A stretch of 64,000 bases of DNA from assembly GCF_001421805.1 (NCBI RefSeq), contig NZ_LMLC01000004.1:186001-250000 (forward strand), given 5' to 3'. Source of the DNA: Sphingomonas sp. Leaf34. Lineage in GTDB: Bacteria; Pseudomonadota; Alphaproteobacteria; Sphingomonadales; Sphingomonadaceae. Shown one piece after another: positions 8,621-18,585 of the stretch. The position numbers and the translations under genes were made by a program. The notes under the pieces are model-generated. The model saw only the letters and a program-made list of their open reading frames with translations. It was not told the origin of the DNA and ran no database searches. How positions within the stretch are numbered: position 1 is the first letter of the stretch; every line of letters starts with the position of its first letter.

Positions 8621-10696
8621 ATGCGCAAGTCGATTGTTACCGTGATCCTGCTCGCGTCCGCCGCATCGGCGATCGCGCAAACCGGCCCGTCGCCGGCGCC
8701 TTCGCCGACGCTGGCCAAGGCCGCGAAGGGCCCGGTCGCACCGAAAGACGCGAACAAGCCGCAGATCGGTGATTTCGGTTTCGACATGGCCGGTCGCGAC
8801 ACGAGCGTGACTCCGGGCACCGACTTTTTCGATTACGCGAACGGCGGCTGGGTGAAGACGACGCCGATCCCCGCCGATCGCTCGTCCTACGGTATGTTCC
8901 ACGTCCTCCAGGACCTGTCGCTCGAGCGCACGCGCACGATCCTCGACGGCGCCGCCAGGACGCCCGGCGACAAGGTCGGCGAGTTCTACACCAGCTTCAT
9001 GGACGAGGCGGCGGTCAACGCGAAGGGCGTGACACCGGTCAAGCCGATGCTTGCCGCGCTGAAGGCGACCAAGGACAAGACCGCGCTCGTCACCGAGATC
9101 GCCAAGCTTCAGCGGCAGGGCGTCGGCGGCCTCGTCGGCGTCGGCGTGCAGCAGGACGACAAGGACCCGACCACCTATGTCGTCGGTCTCGGCCAGAGCG
9201 GTCTCGGTCTGCCCGATCGCGATTATTACCTGAAGGACGACGCGAAGCTCGCGACCATCCGCACGGCCTATCAGGCGTATCTCACGCGGATGCTGACGCT
9301 GGCGGGCGAGCCCAATGCCGCCGCGCGCGCCGGTGCGGTCTTCGCGATGGAGAAGGGCCTCGCCACCGCGCACTGGACGCGGATCGAGAGCCGCGACGCG
9401 GACAAGACCTACAACAAATGGACCGCCGCCGACTTCGCCACGAAGGCGCCAGGCTTCCCCTGGACGCAGTACATGACCGCGATGGGCGTCGCGGGCCGTC
9501 CGTTCTACCTCGTCGCACAGCCGACCGCGTTCACCGGTGAGGCCAAGGTGTTCGCCGACACGCCGATCAATGTCCTGCAGGACTATGCGATGCTCAAGGT
9601 GCTGCGCGCCTACGCGCCATATCTGTCGAGCGATTTCGACAAGACCAACTTCGCCTTCTACGGCACCACACTGTCGGGCACGCCCGAGCAGCAGGTCCGC
9701 TGGAAGCGCGGGGTCTCGACCGTGTCGGGCGCAATGGGCGAGGCGATCGGCCAGCAGTACGTCGCCAAATATTTCCCGCCCGCGTCGAAGGCGGCGGCGG
9801 ATGATCTCGTCAAGAACGTGATCGCGGCGATGGGCGAGCGTCTCAAGAACCTCGAATGGATGGCGCCCGAGACCAAGACCAAGGCGCTCGCCAAGCTGGC
9901 CGCGTTCACGCCGAAGATCGGCTATCCCGACAAGTGGCGCGACTATTCGGCGCTCCAGATCCAGCGTGGCGATCTCGTCGGCAACGTCGCGCGCGCCAAT
10001 GCTTTCGAATATGATCGCGATCTCAAGAAGCTGGGCCAGCCGATCGATCGGGCCGAGTGGTTCATGACGCCGATGACGATCAACGCCTACGCCAACCCGA
10101 CGATGAACGAGGTCGTCTTCCCCGCCGCGATCCTCCAGCCGCCCTTCTTCGATCCGAAGGCGGACCCCGCGGTCAATTACGGCGGCATCGGCGCGGTGAT
10201 CGGTCACGAGATCAGCCATCACTTCGACGATCAGGGCCGCAAATACGATCTTAACGGCAAGCTCACCGACTGGTGGACGCCGCAGGACGTCGCGCGTTTC
10301 AAGGTGTTCACCGACGCGCTCGTCAAGCAGTATGACGCGTATGAGCCGCTGCCCGGCCAGCACATCCAGGGCGGCCTGACGCTCGGCGAGAACATCGCCG
10401 ATCTGGCGGGCCTGACGGTCGCGTACGATGCGTATCACAAGTCGCTGGGCGGCAAGCCGGCGCCGATCATCGACGGCACGACCGGCGACCAGCGCTTCTA
10501 TTATGGCTGGGCGGGCGTGTGGCGCACCAAGTTCCGCGACGCCGCGCTCCAGCAGGCGCTGCTCTCGGATCCGCATTCGCCGGGCCATCAGCGCGTGCTG
10601 ACCGTCCGCAACCTCGATCCCTGGTACGCCGCGTTCGGCGCCAAGCCCGGCGAGGCCAGCTACCTCGCCCCCGCCAACCGCATCCGCATCTGGTAA
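8621..10696 (+). CDS. M13 family zinc metallopeptidase (neprilysin/PepO type), copy 1
   Basis: This 691-residue M13 peptidase begins with a signal peptide (MRKSIVTVILLASAASAIAQ), so it is exported. The N-terminal M13 domain starts near FGFDMAGRD. The zinc site is HEISH (H529, H533), with the third ligand in GENIADLAGL. NAYANPTMNEVVFPAAIL matches the substrate-binding strand, and it ends in RIRIW as the family does. It is expected to cleave short peptides in the periplasm. The ATG at 8621 is chosen for the signal peptide and the GAGG site. A close paralogue follows after a palindromic repeat. Confidence 0.93.
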   Translation: MRKSIVTVILLASAASAIAQTGPSPAPSPTLAKAAKGPVAPKDANKPQIGDFGFDMAGRDTSVTPGTDFFDYANGGWVKTTPIPADRSSYGMFHVLQDLSLERTRTILDGAARTPGDKVGEFYTSFMDEAAVNAKGVTPVKPMLAALKATKDKTALVTEIAKLQRQGVGGLVGVGVQQDDKDPTTYVVGLGQSGLGLPDRDYYLKDDAKLATIRTAYQAYLTRMLTLAGEPNAAARAGAVFAMEKGLATAHWTRIESRDADKTYNKWTAADFATKAPGFPWTQYMTAMGVAGRPFYLVAQPTAFTGEAKVFADTPINVLQDYAMLKVLRAYAPYLSSDFDKTNFAFYGTTLSGTPEQQVRWKRGVSTVSGAMGEAIGQQYVAKYFPPASKAAADDLVKNVIAAMGERLKNLEWMAPETKTKALAKLAAFTPKIGYPDKWRDYSALQIQRGDLVGNVARANAFEYDRDLKKLGQPIDRAEWFMTPMTINAYANPTMNEVVFPAAILQPPFFDPKADPAVNYGGIGAVIGHEISHHFDDQGRKYDLNGKLTDWWTPQDVARFKVFTDALVKQYDAYEPLPGQHIQGGLTLGENIADLAGLTVAYDAYHKSLGGKPAPIIDGTTGDQRFYYGWAGVWRTKFRDAALQQALLSDPHSPGHQRVLTVRNLDPWYAAFGAKPGEASYLAPANRIRIW

Positions 10697-10729
10697 CAAG
10701 ACCTCGCCGCATACCCCGATCACGCACCT

Positions 10730-10831
10730 CACCCCGGCGAAGGCCGGGGCCCAGTTGGGGGACAGCCGTAACAGCGGACTGCCCCTCGTTACCGAGACCT
10801 TCCCAACTGGACCCCGGCCTTCGCCGGGGAG
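10730..10831. repeat. Family A composite palindrome, copy 2
   Basis: ACCCCGGCGAAGGCCGGGG followed by CCCAGTTGGG on the left mirrors CCCAACTGGACCCCGG and CCTTCGCCGGGG on the right. The centre has GTAACAGCGG and CTCGTTACCG. The AATTGG/CCAATT pair of the other copies is AGTTGG/CCAACT here, a compensated change that keeps pairing. It lies between the two M13 genes. Confidence 0.85.
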
Positions 10832-10874
10832 GTCGTGGTGGTGGTATGTGCCAACGAAATTCTAGGAGAACCCC

Positions 10875-12926
10875 ATGAAGTCCTTCCTCGTCGCCGGCCT
10901 ACTGGCCGCAACCGCCATCACCGGCGTCACCGCCGCCATTTCGCAAACCACCGAGCCCACGCCGCCCGCCGCCGCTCCAGCCCCGACCGGCGCGCAATAT
11001 GGAACGTTCGGCTTCGACGAGAAGGGCATGGACAAGACCGTCCAGCCCGGCGACGACTTCTACACTTTCGCCAACGGCAACTGGTCGAAGGCCAACCCGA
11101 TCCCCGCCGACAAGTCGAACTACGGCTCGTTCAACCTCCTGTCCGACCTGTCCGAGACGCGCACCCGCGGGATCCTCGACACCGCCGCGAAGGACAAGAG
11201 CTCGAAGATCGGCCGCGCCTATGCGACGTTCCTCGACACCGGCACGATCGAGGCCAAGGGCCTCGCCCCGATCCGTCCCTGGCTCAAGAAGATCGCCGCG
11301 CTCACCGACCGCGCCGGCTACCCGGCCCTGCTCGCCGAGGCAGGCCGCGCCGGCATCGGCGGCCCGTTCGGCGGCGGCGTCGGGCAGGACGACAAGCTGC
11401 CCGAGCAATATGCGCTCTCGCTCGGCCAGTCCGGGCTAGGCCTCCCCGACCGCGACTATTACCTCAGCACCGACGCGAAGCTGGTCGAGGCGCGCACCGC
11501 CTACCGCGCGCACATCGCCAAGATGCTGACGCTCGCAGGCGAACCCAATGCCGAGGCGCGCGCCACCGCGTTGCTGGCGTTCGAAACCGAGATCGCCAAG
11601 GTCAGCTGGACCCGCGTCGACAGCCGCGACGCCACCAAGACCTATAACAAGATGACCGTCGCAGAGCTCGCCAAGCGCGCCCCCGGCTTCGACTTCGCGG
11701 GCTATTTCAAGGGCATCGGCACGCCCGTCGCGACCGTCATCGTCGCGCAGCCCTCGGCGATCACCGGCATCGCCAAGCTCGTCTCGACTGCGCCGCTCGG
11801 CGTGCTCAAGGATCAGCTGATGCTCCGCTCGCTCGACGGCTATGCGGACGTGCTGCCCAAGGCGTTCGACGCCGAGCAGTTCGCCTTCTACGGCACCGTC
11901 CTCGGCGGCACGCCCGAGCAGGAGGCACGCTGGAAGCGCGGCGTCCAGTTCACCTCCGGCGCGCTCGATGACGAGGTCAGCAAGCTCTACGTCGCACAAT
12001 ATTTCCCGCCCGAGACGAAGGCCGCGGCCGACAAGCTTGTCAAGAACGTGCTGGCCGCGATGGGCCGCCGGATCGACAAGCTCGAATGGATGGCGCCCGA
12101 GACGAAGGTCAAGGCACACGCCAAGCTCGCCGCGTTCACGCCCAAGATCGGCTATCCCAGCCAGTGGAAGGATTTCTCTGGCCTGGAGATCACGAGCGGC
12201 GACGCGTTCGGCAACGAATGGCGCGCCAACGAATGGCAGCATCAGGACAATATCGCCAAGCTCGGCAAGCCCTTGCAGCGCTGGGAATGGGGCATGACGC
12301 CGATGACGGTGAACGCCTATGCCAATTTCGGCATGGTCGAGATCGTCTTCCCCGCCGCGATCCTGCAGCCGCCGTTCTTCGATCCGAAGGCGGACGATGC
12401 GGTCAATTACGGCGGCATCGGCGCGGTGATCGGTCACGAGTTGAGCCATCATTTCGACGATCAGGGCTCGAAATACGATGCCAAGGGCCAGCTCACCGAC
12501 TGGTGGACGCCCAAGGACATCGCCGGCTTCCAGGCGCTCACCGGCAAGCTCGGCGCGCAATATGATGCCTACGAGCCGCTGCCCGGCATGCACGTGAAGG
12601 GCCAGCTGACGATGGGCGAGAACATCGCCGATCTCGCCGGCCTTACCGTCGCCTACGACGCCTACCACACCGCGCTCGGCGGCAAGGCGGCGCCCGTGCT
12701 CGACGGCTTTACCGGCGACCAGCGCTTCTATCTCGGGTGGGCGCAGGTCTGGCGTCGCAACTACCGCGAAGCCAATCTTCGCAACCGCTTGCTGACCGAC
12801 CCGCACTCGCCGTCGCAGCAGCGCGCCTGGGTCGTGCGCAACCTCGACCCCTGGTATGCCGCGTACAAGCCGACCCCGGGGCAGAAGCTCTACCTGACGC
12901 CCGAGCAGCGCGTCCGGATCTGGTAA
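10875..12926 (+). CDS. M13 family zinc metallopeptidase (neprilysin/PepO type), copy 2
   Basis: This 683-residue paralogue of the preceding gene has its own signal peptide (MKSFLVAGLLAATAITGVTAA), HELSH zinc motif (H521, H525), GENIADLAGL and the same RVRIW C-terminus. The two proteins align along their whole length, with very similar C-terminal halves, so this is a tandem duplication followed by divergence, mostly in the N-terminal third. An AGGAG site precedes the ATG. The upstream family A repeat separates it from copy 1 and may terminate part of the upstream transcripts. Confidence 0.93.
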   Translation: MKSFLVAGLLAATAITGVTAAISQTTEPTPPAAAPAPTGAQYGTFGFDEKGMDKTVQPGDDFYTFANGNWSKANPIPADKSNYGSFNLLSDLSETRTRGILDTAAKDKSSKIGRAYATFLDTGTIEAKGLAPIRPWLKKIAALTDRAGYPALLAEAGRAGIGGPFGGGVGQDDKLPEQYALSLGQSGLGLPDRDYYLSTDAKLVEARTAYRAHIAKMLTLAGEPNAEARATALLAFETEIAKVSWTRVDSRDATKTYNKMTVAELAKRAPGFDFAGYFKGIGTPVATVIVAQPSAITGIAKLVSTAPLGVLKDQLMLRSLDGYADVLPKAFDAEQFAFYGTVLGGTPEQEARWKRGVQFTSGALDDEVSKLYVAQYFPPETKAAADKLVKNVLAAMGRRIDKLEWMAPETKVKAHAKLAAFTPKIGYPSQWKDFSGLEITSGDAFGNEWRANEWQHQDNIAKLGKPLQRWEWGMTPMTVNAYANFGMVEIVFPAAILQPPFFDPKADDAVNYGGIGAVIGHELSHHFDDQGSKYDAKGQLTDWWTPKDIAGFQALTGKLGAQYDAYEPLPGMHVKGQLTMGENIADLAGLTVAYDAYHTALGGKAAPVLDGFTGDQRFYLGWAQVWRRNYREANLRNRLLTDPHSPSQQRAWVVRNLDPWYAAYKPTPGQKLYLTPEQRVRIW

Positions 12927-12940
12927 ACGGTACGCCTCTG

Positions 12941-13091
12941 GTTCCCCGGCGAAGGCCGGGGAACGCGGGGGCAGGTATCGTCGCATCCACCCCGGCGAAG
13001 GCCGGGGCCCAATTGGGGAACGTCGCGAACGACGGGTGCGCTCGGTTACAACGACCTCGCCAATTGAGCCCCGGCCTTCGCCGGGGTGGTG
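12941..13091. repeat. Family A palindrome, copy 3, with an extra half-site
   Basis: A single hairpin arm (TTCCCCGGCGAAGGCCGGGGAA, about 12940-12962) is followed by a full copy from about 12988 to 13090. The full copy has CCCCGGCGAAGGCCGGGG, CCCAATTGGGG, a centre with CGGTTACAACGACC, then CCAATTGAGCCCCGG and a closing arm. It fills the gap between the M13 pair and cckA. Confidence 0.85.
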
Positions 13092-13193
13092 CCGTTCCGC
13101 GGGACGAGCCACGGGGTGCCATCGCGAAAGCCGCCCCCGGCAATCACGCATCGCGCTTGACGCCCAGCCCCGGTTGAGCGGAAGACCGTCCCG

Positions 13194-15596
13194 ATGGCAT
13201 CGATCGCTTTACCCACCCCCGTCCGCAACGCAGCGTTGGTCGCTGCCGTCTCGGGCATCGCTGCCGCCGCTATCGTGCTGCTGCTGGTCGGCAGCTGGAT
13301 CGTCGCCGCCGGTTTCTTCGCCGCCGCCATTATCGTCATCGGCGCGCTGATCGCCTGGCGCCTCCTCAATCCGGTCACGAAGGACGCGTCGCGCCCGGTC
13401 GACTGGGACCTCACCCGGACGGTCGCCGAAGCCGGCACCGACGCGCTCGCGATCACCGACCGCGCCGGCCGCCTCGTCTGCGCGAACGACGCGTATGAGG
13501 CGCTGTTCGCAGGTTTCCCAACACCCCCCGGCCTCCCGCTCGACGACGCGGGCACCGCAGCGCTCGCGGCTGCCGGCCGTGCCGCCTGGCGCGACGGCAG
13601 CGCGCAGGTCGACCGGCTCGCCGCGCGCGACATCGCCCTGTCCGCACAGATCGCGCGGGCCGGCGACGATGCGGACATGCTCGTCTGGCGCTTCGTCACC
13701 GCGCAGGACCACGATCTCGCGGAAACGCTCGCCGCTCTGCTCACGGGCCCGACCGGCGACCGGCTCGGCGGCAGCGGCATCATGGCCGCACTGCTCTCGC
13801 CCGACGGCCGGGTCCGCACCGCCAACCGCGTGCTCAGGGCGCGCGCGTGCGGTGACGAATATGACGCGATCGAAGGCCGCGACTTCGCGCGCTTCCTCAT
13901 CACCGACAGCCGGGGCCTCGTCCGCTTCGAACGCGAAGGCCTCGAGGGCACGCCGCTGCGCGTCCTCCAGATCCCGTTCCTCGACGGCGACGACGCGCCC
14001 GTGCTGGTCGCATTGCTCGACGACGAGGAGGACGCGCCCGCGCTCGGCGCCAGTGCCTCGGCGCATGTCCGCAGCCTGGTCAGCATGATGCCGTTCGGCA
14101 TGGCGCTGGTTGATCGCGACGGCCGATTCCTTCAGATGAACGATTCGTTCCTGCGTGCGGCGGGCGTCAATGCGGTCGCGCCGCCGCTCTATCCCGGCGA
14201 TCTCGTCGTCCGCGAGGACAAGGCCGCCGTCGCCGACGCGATCCGCAAATTCGCCGGCGGCGCGACGCACTCGACCGACATGGCCGTCCGTCTCAAGGAT
14301 CATCCCGACGAGCCGGTCGCACTCACCATCGCGGGCGCGCGCGGCCTCGGCGATGCGGCGGTGCTGCTCAGCCTCAAGGACAATAGCGAGGAAAGCCGCC
14401 TCAAGCGCGAAGTCGCCCAGGCCACCAAGATGCAGGCGGTCGGCCAGCTCGCCGGCGGCGTCGCGCATGATTTCAACAACATCCTGACCGCGATCATCGG
14501 GCATTGCGACCTGATGCTGATGCGCCATTCGCCCGGCGACAGCGACTATGACGACATCCAGCAGGTCCGCACCAACTCCAACCGCGCCGCCAGCCTGACG
14601 CGCCAGCTGCTCGCCTTCTCGCGCCAGCAGACGCTGCGCCCGCAAATCCTGCAGCTCCCCGACGTCGTCTCCGAAGTCTCGAACCTGCTCAAACGGCTGA
14701 TGGGCGAGACCGTCCGCCTCGACATGACCCACGGCCGCAATCTCGGCCCGGTCCGCGCCGATCCCGGCCAGCTCGAACAGGTCGTCGTCAACCTCGCGGT
14801 CAACGCGCGCGACGCGATCGTCTCGGCGAATGCGCGCGGCGGCGGCGTGCTCACCATCACCACGCGCGCGGTGCCCGCGTCCGAAGTGCGCGAGATGGCG
14901 TCGGATATCCTGCCCGTCGCCGATTATACCGCGCTGATCGTGCAGGACACCGGCACCGGCATCCCCCCCGACGTGCTGCCCAAGATCTTCGAACCCTTCT
15001 TCACCACCAAGGAATTCGGCAAGGGCACCGGCCTCGGCCTCTCGACCGTCTACGGCATCGTCAAACAGTCCGGCGGTTACATCTTCGCCGAGAGCAAGCC
15101 GGGGCAGGGCGCGACCTTCTCGATGTACCTGCCGGTGCACTCCGCGCCTGCTGCCACGCGCCCGGCGGTTCTCAAGCCGACGCCCAAGCCCGTCGACCTC
15201 TGGGGCACCGGCACAATCCTGCTGGTCGAGGACGAGGACATGGTCCGCGCCGTCGCCGAACGCGCGCTGGTGCGGCAGGGCTACACCGTGCTCACCGCCG
15301 AAAATGGCGAAGTCGCGCTCGAGGTGCTCGCAAAGCACGGCCGTCCCGACCTGCTGATCAGCGACGTCGTCATGCCGCAGATGGATGGCCCGACGATGGT
15401 GCGGCATGCGCGCGAGAGCTATCCCGACCTGCCGATCCTGTTCATGTCGGGCTATGCCGAGGAGCAATTGCGCCGCTCGATCGATCTCGACAACGTCGCA
15501 TTCCTGCCCAAGCCCTTCTCGGTCCAGGAACTCGCCGAAGCGGCACGAGACGTGCTCGCGACGCGCCGACACGAACAAGATGTTGGCAAGTCGTAA
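13194..15596 (+). CDS. cckA: Hybrid sensor histidine kinase CckA
   Basis: This 800-residue hybrid kinase has two N-terminal membrane helices (about 15-60) and two PAS-like regions (about 75-130 and 300-400). The HisKA box LAGGVAHDFNNILTAI has phospho-acceptor H425, and an HATPase domain (N, G1 and G2 boxes; DTGTGIPPDV, KGTGLGLSTVYGIV) follows. A C-terminal receiver has phospho-acceptor D724 in LISDVVMPQMDG. The order, the sequence around the H box (GHCDLMLMRH, QQVRTNSNRAASLTRQLLAFSRQQTLRPQ) and the length are those of alphaproteobacterial CckA. CckA feeds phosphate through ChpT to CtrA in cell-cycle and motility control. Confidence 0.88.
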   Translation: MASIALPTPVRNAALVAAVSGIAAAAIVLLLVGSWIVAAGFFAAAIIVIGALIAWRLLNPVTKDASRPVDWDLTRTVAEAGTDALAITDRAGRLVCANDAYEALFAGFPTPPGLPLDDAGTAALAAAGRAAWRDGSAQVDRLAARDIALSAQIARAGDDADMLVWRFVTAQDHDLAETLAALLTGPTGDRLGGSGIMAALLSPDGRVRTANRVLRARACGDEYDAIEGRDFARFLITDSRGLVRFEREGLEGTPLRVLQIPFLDGDDAPVLVALLDDEEDAPALGASASAHVRSLVSMMPFGMALVDRDGRFLQMNDSFLRAAGVNAVAPPLYPGDLVVREDKAAVADAIRKFAGGATHSTDMAVRLKDHPDEPVALTIAGARGLGDAAVLLSLKDNSEESRLKREVAQATKMQAVGQLAGGVAHDFNNILTAIIGHCDLMLMRHSPGDSDYDDIQQVRTNSNRAASLTRQLLAFSRQQTLRPQILQLPDVVSEVSNLLKRLMGETVRLDMTHGRNLGPVRADPGQLEQVVVNLAVNARDAIVSANARGGGVLTITTRAVPASEVREMASDILPVADYTALIVQDTGTGIPPDVLPKIFEPFFTTKEFGKGTGLGLSTVYGIVKQSGGYIFAESKPGQGATFSMYLPVHSAPAATRPAVLKPTPKPVDLWGTGTILLVEDEDMVRAVAERALVRQGYTVLTAENGEVALEVLAKHGRPDLLISDVVMPQMDGPTMVRHARESYPDLPILFMSGYAEEQLRRSIDLDNVAFLPKPFSVQELAEAARDVLATRRHEQDVGKS

Positions 15597-15617
15597 CAAT
15601 CCCGACTATGGCAGGGG

Positions 15618-15968
15618 ATGACCGTTTCCCAGCAGATCCTCATCGTCGAGGACGAACCGTTGATCGCCATGATGCTTGAGGATTTCCTGGAGGTGCTCGA
15701 CAAGGGCGTCGCCGGGTCCGTCGACACCGTCGCGGACGCGCTCAAGCGGATCGAGGAAGGCGGCGTCGACGGCGCGATCCTCGACGTGAACCTGCGCGGC
15801 GGCGAAAAGAGCACCGCGGTTGCCGAGGCACTCGCAGCCAAGGGCGTCCCCTTCGTGTTCGCCACCGGCGGCGGGGACGACGGCGTCGCCCCCGAATTCC
15901 GCGACCGCCCGCGGCTGCAAAAGCCCTTCACGATGGACGGCGTGGCAAAGGCGCTCGAGGCGCTCTGA
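15618..15968 (+). CDS. Single-domain response regulator
   Basis: This 116-residue receiver domain has no output domain. It shows the acidic pocket (VEDEP), the phospho-acceptor Asp in AILDVNLRGG (about residue 55), the switch Thr in FVFATGGG and the conserved Lys in LQKPF. It starts 21 bases after cckA on the same strand, so a shared transcript is likely. It may serve as a phosphate sink or shuttle, but whether CckA is its partner cannot be told from the sequence. Confidence 0.85.
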   Translation: MTVSQQILIVEDEPLIAMMLEDFLEVLDKGVAGSVDTVADALKRIEEGGVDGAILDVNLRGGEKSTAVAEALAAKGVPFVFATGGGDDGVAPEFRDRPRLQKPFTMDGVAKALEAL

Positions 15969-15998
15969 TCGCCACGGCTGGAGCGGTACGAACCCTAT

Positions 15999-16082
15999 CG
16001 TCATCCTGACGAAAGTCGGGATCAAGATCCAAAAGACGTCGTCAGCGGTAACTCTGTCCACTGACGTTCTTCAGGATACCCG
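15999..16082. repeat. Family B palindromic repeat, copy 2 (degenerate)
   Basis: The left arm CGTCATCCTGACGAAAGTCGG matches the copies at 3577 and 21294. The right arm ends in TTCTTCAGGATACC and pairs only partly. The inner part has CAGCGGTAACTCTG, similar to GCGTAACTCTGG in the copy at 21294. Confidence 0.65.
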
Positions 16083-16162
16083 GCGCTGACGGGCAGGGCG
16101 CGCTTGCACAAATCGGCCCCGAACGGCACGATCCGTTTCATGCCTCCACCCCACCTCAACTG

Positions 16163-16396
16163 ATGCGCGTGACGGGCGCACGACCGATCACGCTCCTGTG
16201 CGTAGTGTCGGCATTGAGTGTCGGCTACGGTTTGGGCGGCATGGGCGTCGCCGTCGCGGTCGGCATCCTGTCGCTTCCCGCGCTTGCCTGGGCTTACGAC
16301 AACGCAAGCGGGACGTTTCTGGTGCTCGCGACGGTCCTCGTGCTCACGGTCGGTATCATGGTCCTCCTGATCGCACTCATGGCGTTGACGCGGTAA
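16163..16396 (+). CDS. Small two-helix membrane protein, unknown function
   Basis: This is a 77-residue open frame. After a short basic N-terminus come two hydrophobic stretches (about residues 10-43 and 51-74) with AYDNASG between them. No family is recognised. The codon use is like its neighbours, with high GC at third positions, and the frame ends 82 bases before ilvD on the same strand. There is no strong ribosome site, so it may be a chance frame, but the hydrophobic pattern and the lack of a competing gene favour a real small membrane protein. Confidence 0.5.
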   Translation: MRVTGARPITLLCVVSALSVGYGLGGMGVAVAVGILSLPALAWAYDNASGTFLVLATVLVLTVGIMVLLIALMALTR

Positions 16397-16478
16397 ATCG
16401 CAGCCCCCCGGTAAATCGCAGGTTCGGTGTCGCAACTCTCTTGCGCAAATACCCCCTCCCGCGACATAGGCGTTCGCC

Positions 16479-18200
16479 ATGACCCGCCCATTCGATAAAT
16501 CACGCCTGCCGAGCCGCCACGTCTCCGTCGGTCCCGAACGCGCCCCGCACCGCAGCTATTACTATGCGATGGGCCTCGACGAGGAGCAGATCGCGCGCCC
16601 GTTCGTCGCGCTTGCGTCCGCCGGCAACAACTCCGCACCCTGCAACACGACGCTCGACGCGCAGGCCGATGCCGCGCAGGCCGGCGTCATCCAGGGCGGC
16701 GGCATGCCGCGCCGGTTCAACACGATCACCGTGACCGACGGCATCGCGATGGGCCATCAGGGGATGAAGGCCAGCCTCGTCAGCCGCGAAGTCATCGCCG
16801 ATTCGGTCGAGCTCTCGGTCCGCGGCCATTGCTACGACGCGCTCGTCGGCTTTGCCGGCTGCGACAAGTCGCTGCCGGGCATGATGATGGCGATGCTCCG
16901 GCTCAATATCCCCTCCGTCTTTGTCTATGGCGGCTCGATCCTGCCCGGCCGCTATCAGGAGCGCGACGTCACCGTTGTCGACGTGTTCGAGATCGTCGGC
17001 AAATATGCGGCGGGCGCCTGCCCGCTGTCCGAGGTCCACGCGCTCGAGAAGGTCGCATGCCCCGGCCACGGCGCCTGCGGTGGCCAGTACACCGCCAACA
17101 CGATGGCTTGCGTTGCCGAGGCGATCGGTTTGTCGATCCCGAACAGCAATATGGTGCCTGCACCCTACACGACTCGCGAACAGATCGCGGTCGCGGCCGG
17201 CGCGCAGGTCATGGAGTGCCTTGCCGACAACATCCGCCCGCGCGACATCTGCACGCGGGAGGCATTCATCAACGCCGCACGCGTCGTCGCCGCGACCGGT
17301 GGCTCGACCAACGCCGCGCTGCATTTGCCCGCAATGGCGTCCGAAGCCGGCATCGAGTTCGACCTGTTCGACGTCGCCGAAATTTTCAAGACGACGCCCT
17401 ACATCGCCGATCTCAAGCCCGGCGGGAAATATGTCGCCAAGGACATGTACGAGGCCGGCGGTGTCTACATGCTGATGAAGACCATGCTCGCGGGCGGCTT
17501 CCTCGACGGCAACTGCCTGACGGTGACGGGCAAGACGCTCGGCGAGAACATCGACCAGGTGACGTGGAACCCCGACCAGAAGGTCATCTACGACATCAAC
17601 ACCCCGCTGACTCCCACCGGCGGCGTTGTCGGCCTGCGCGGCAGTCTCGCCCCCGACGGCGCGATCGTGAAGGTTGCGGGCATGCATCGTCTCCAGTTCA
17701 GTGGCCCGGCACGCGTGTTCGATTGCGAGGAGGACACGTTCGCGGCGGTCGAGAACCGCGAGATCAACGAAGGCGAGGTCATCGTCATCCGCTACGAAGG
17801 ACCCAAGGGCGGCCCCGGCATGCGGGAGATGCTGTCGACCACCGCCGCGCTCTACGGCCTCGGCATGGGTGAGAGCGTCGCGCTGATCACCGACGGCCGT
17901 TTCTCCGGTGGCACGCGCGGCTTCTGCATCGGCCATGTCGGCCCCGAAGCCGCGGACGGTGGCCCGATCGCGCTGGTCGAGAATGGCGACATCATCCATA
18001 TCGACGCCGAGGCGGGCACGATCGATCTCGACGTCCCCGAGGATGTCATGGCGGCCCGCCGCGCCGCCTGGGTACCGCGCACCAACGATTACGGGTCGGG
18101 TGCACTCTGGCGCTATGCGAAGACCGTCGGCCCCGCGTACAAGGGCGCGGTCACGCATCCAGGAGCCGCAGCCGAAACCCATGTCTACGCGGATATCTAA
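16479..18200 (+). CDS. ilvD: Dihydroxy-acid dehydratase
   Basis: This 573-residue IlvD/Edd-family Fe-S enzyme makes 2-keto acids from 2,3-dihydroxy acids in valine, isoleucine and pantothenate synthesis. Cluster cysteines are visible in [24 protein letters not shown] and [18 protein letters not shown]. The active-site region [20 protein letters not shown] is present. The length and the N-terminal pattern fit IlvD; the phosphogluconate dehydratase paralogue of the same superfamily is at 35393 in this window. The last 20 bases overlap the start of the lipoprotein gene. Confidence 0.93.
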   Translation: MTRPFDKSRLPSRHVSVGPERAPHRSYYYAMGLDEEQIARPFVALASAGNNSAPCNTTLDAQADAAQAGVIQGGGMPRRFNTITVTDGIAMGHQGMKASLVSREVIADSVELSVRGHCYDALVGFAGCDKSLPGMMMAMLRLNIPSVFVYGGSILPGRYQERDVTVVDVFEIVGKYAAGACPLSEVHALEKVACPGHGACGGQYTANTMACVAEAIGLSIPNSNMVPAPYTTREQIAVAAGAQVMECLADNIRPRDICTREAFINAARVVAATGGSTNAALHLPAMASEAGIEFDLFDVAEIFKTTPYIADLKPGGKYVAKDMYEAGGVYMLMKTMLAGGFLDGNCLTVTGKTLGENIDQVTWNPDQKVIYDINTPLTPTGGVVGLRGSLAPDGAIVKVAGMHRLQFSGPARVFDCEEDTFAAVENREINEGEVIVIRYEGPKGGPGMREMLSTTAALYGLGMGESVALITDGRFSGGTRGFCIGHVGPEAADGGPIALVENGDIIHIDAEAGTIDLDVPEDVMAARRAAWVPRTNDYGSGALWRYAKTVGPAYKGAVTHPGAAAETHVYADI

Positions 18201-18585
18201 GCCGGTACGGCTCGCGGTGCTGCTTTCGCTCCCGCTCGCGGCGTGCGGGCAGGAGCAGCCGACCGGTACGCAAGCCGGAACGCAGCAGCGCAGCGAAACC
18301 GCGAGCGACAGCCGTATCGCGTGCGCGCGGGGCGACGCGCCGTTTGCGTCGATCTGCACGGTCGAGCAGGCGCAGGGCAAGGACGGGCTGATCCTGACGA
18401 TCCGCCACCCCGATGGCGCGTTCCGGCGGCTGCTCGTCACGCAGGACGGGCGCGGGGTGATTGCGGCAGACGGCGCCGAGGCCGCGACGGTCACGATCAC
18501 CGCGGCCAACAAGATCGAGGTCGCCTTGGGCGGCGAGCGCTATCGCCTGCCGGCTACGGTCAAGGGTGCGAACAAGCCCTCATGA
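18181..18585 (+). CDS. Small lipoprotein, unknown function
   Basis: This 134-residue protein has a lipoprotein signal peptide: basic [10 protein letters not shown], a hydrophobic core and the lipobox LAAC with Cys22. A Gln/Thr/Ser-rich linker precedes a compact domain at about 46-130 with two cysteines (C48, C59). The start ATG lies inside the end of ilvD, giving a 20-base overlap, and the stop overlaps the nnr start by four bases. It is thus part of a translationally coupled chain. I do not recognise the domain; close relatives are probably limited to sphingomonads, which is inference. Confidence 0.75.
   Translation: MSTRISKPVRLAVLLSLPLAACGQEQPTGTQAGTQQRSETASDSRIACARGDAPFASICTVEQAQGKDGLILTIRHPDGAFRRLLVTQDGRGVIAADGAEAATVTITAANKIEVALGGERYRLPATVKGANKPS

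Noticed and set aside
8273..10732. Long open frame (819 codons) antisense to the first M13 peptidase
   Set aside because: High GC at third positions leaves the antisense frame free of stops; the translation is Arg/Leu/Val/Asp-rich with no domain, while the sense frame is a clear M13 enzyme.
13209..15599. Antisense frame of 796 codons across cckA
   Set aside because: Same GC effect; the sense frame has all kinase and receiver motifs.
16500..18512. Antisense frame of 670 codons across ilvD and the lipoprotein gene
   Set aside because: No recognisable protein; ilvD motifs are on the other strand.
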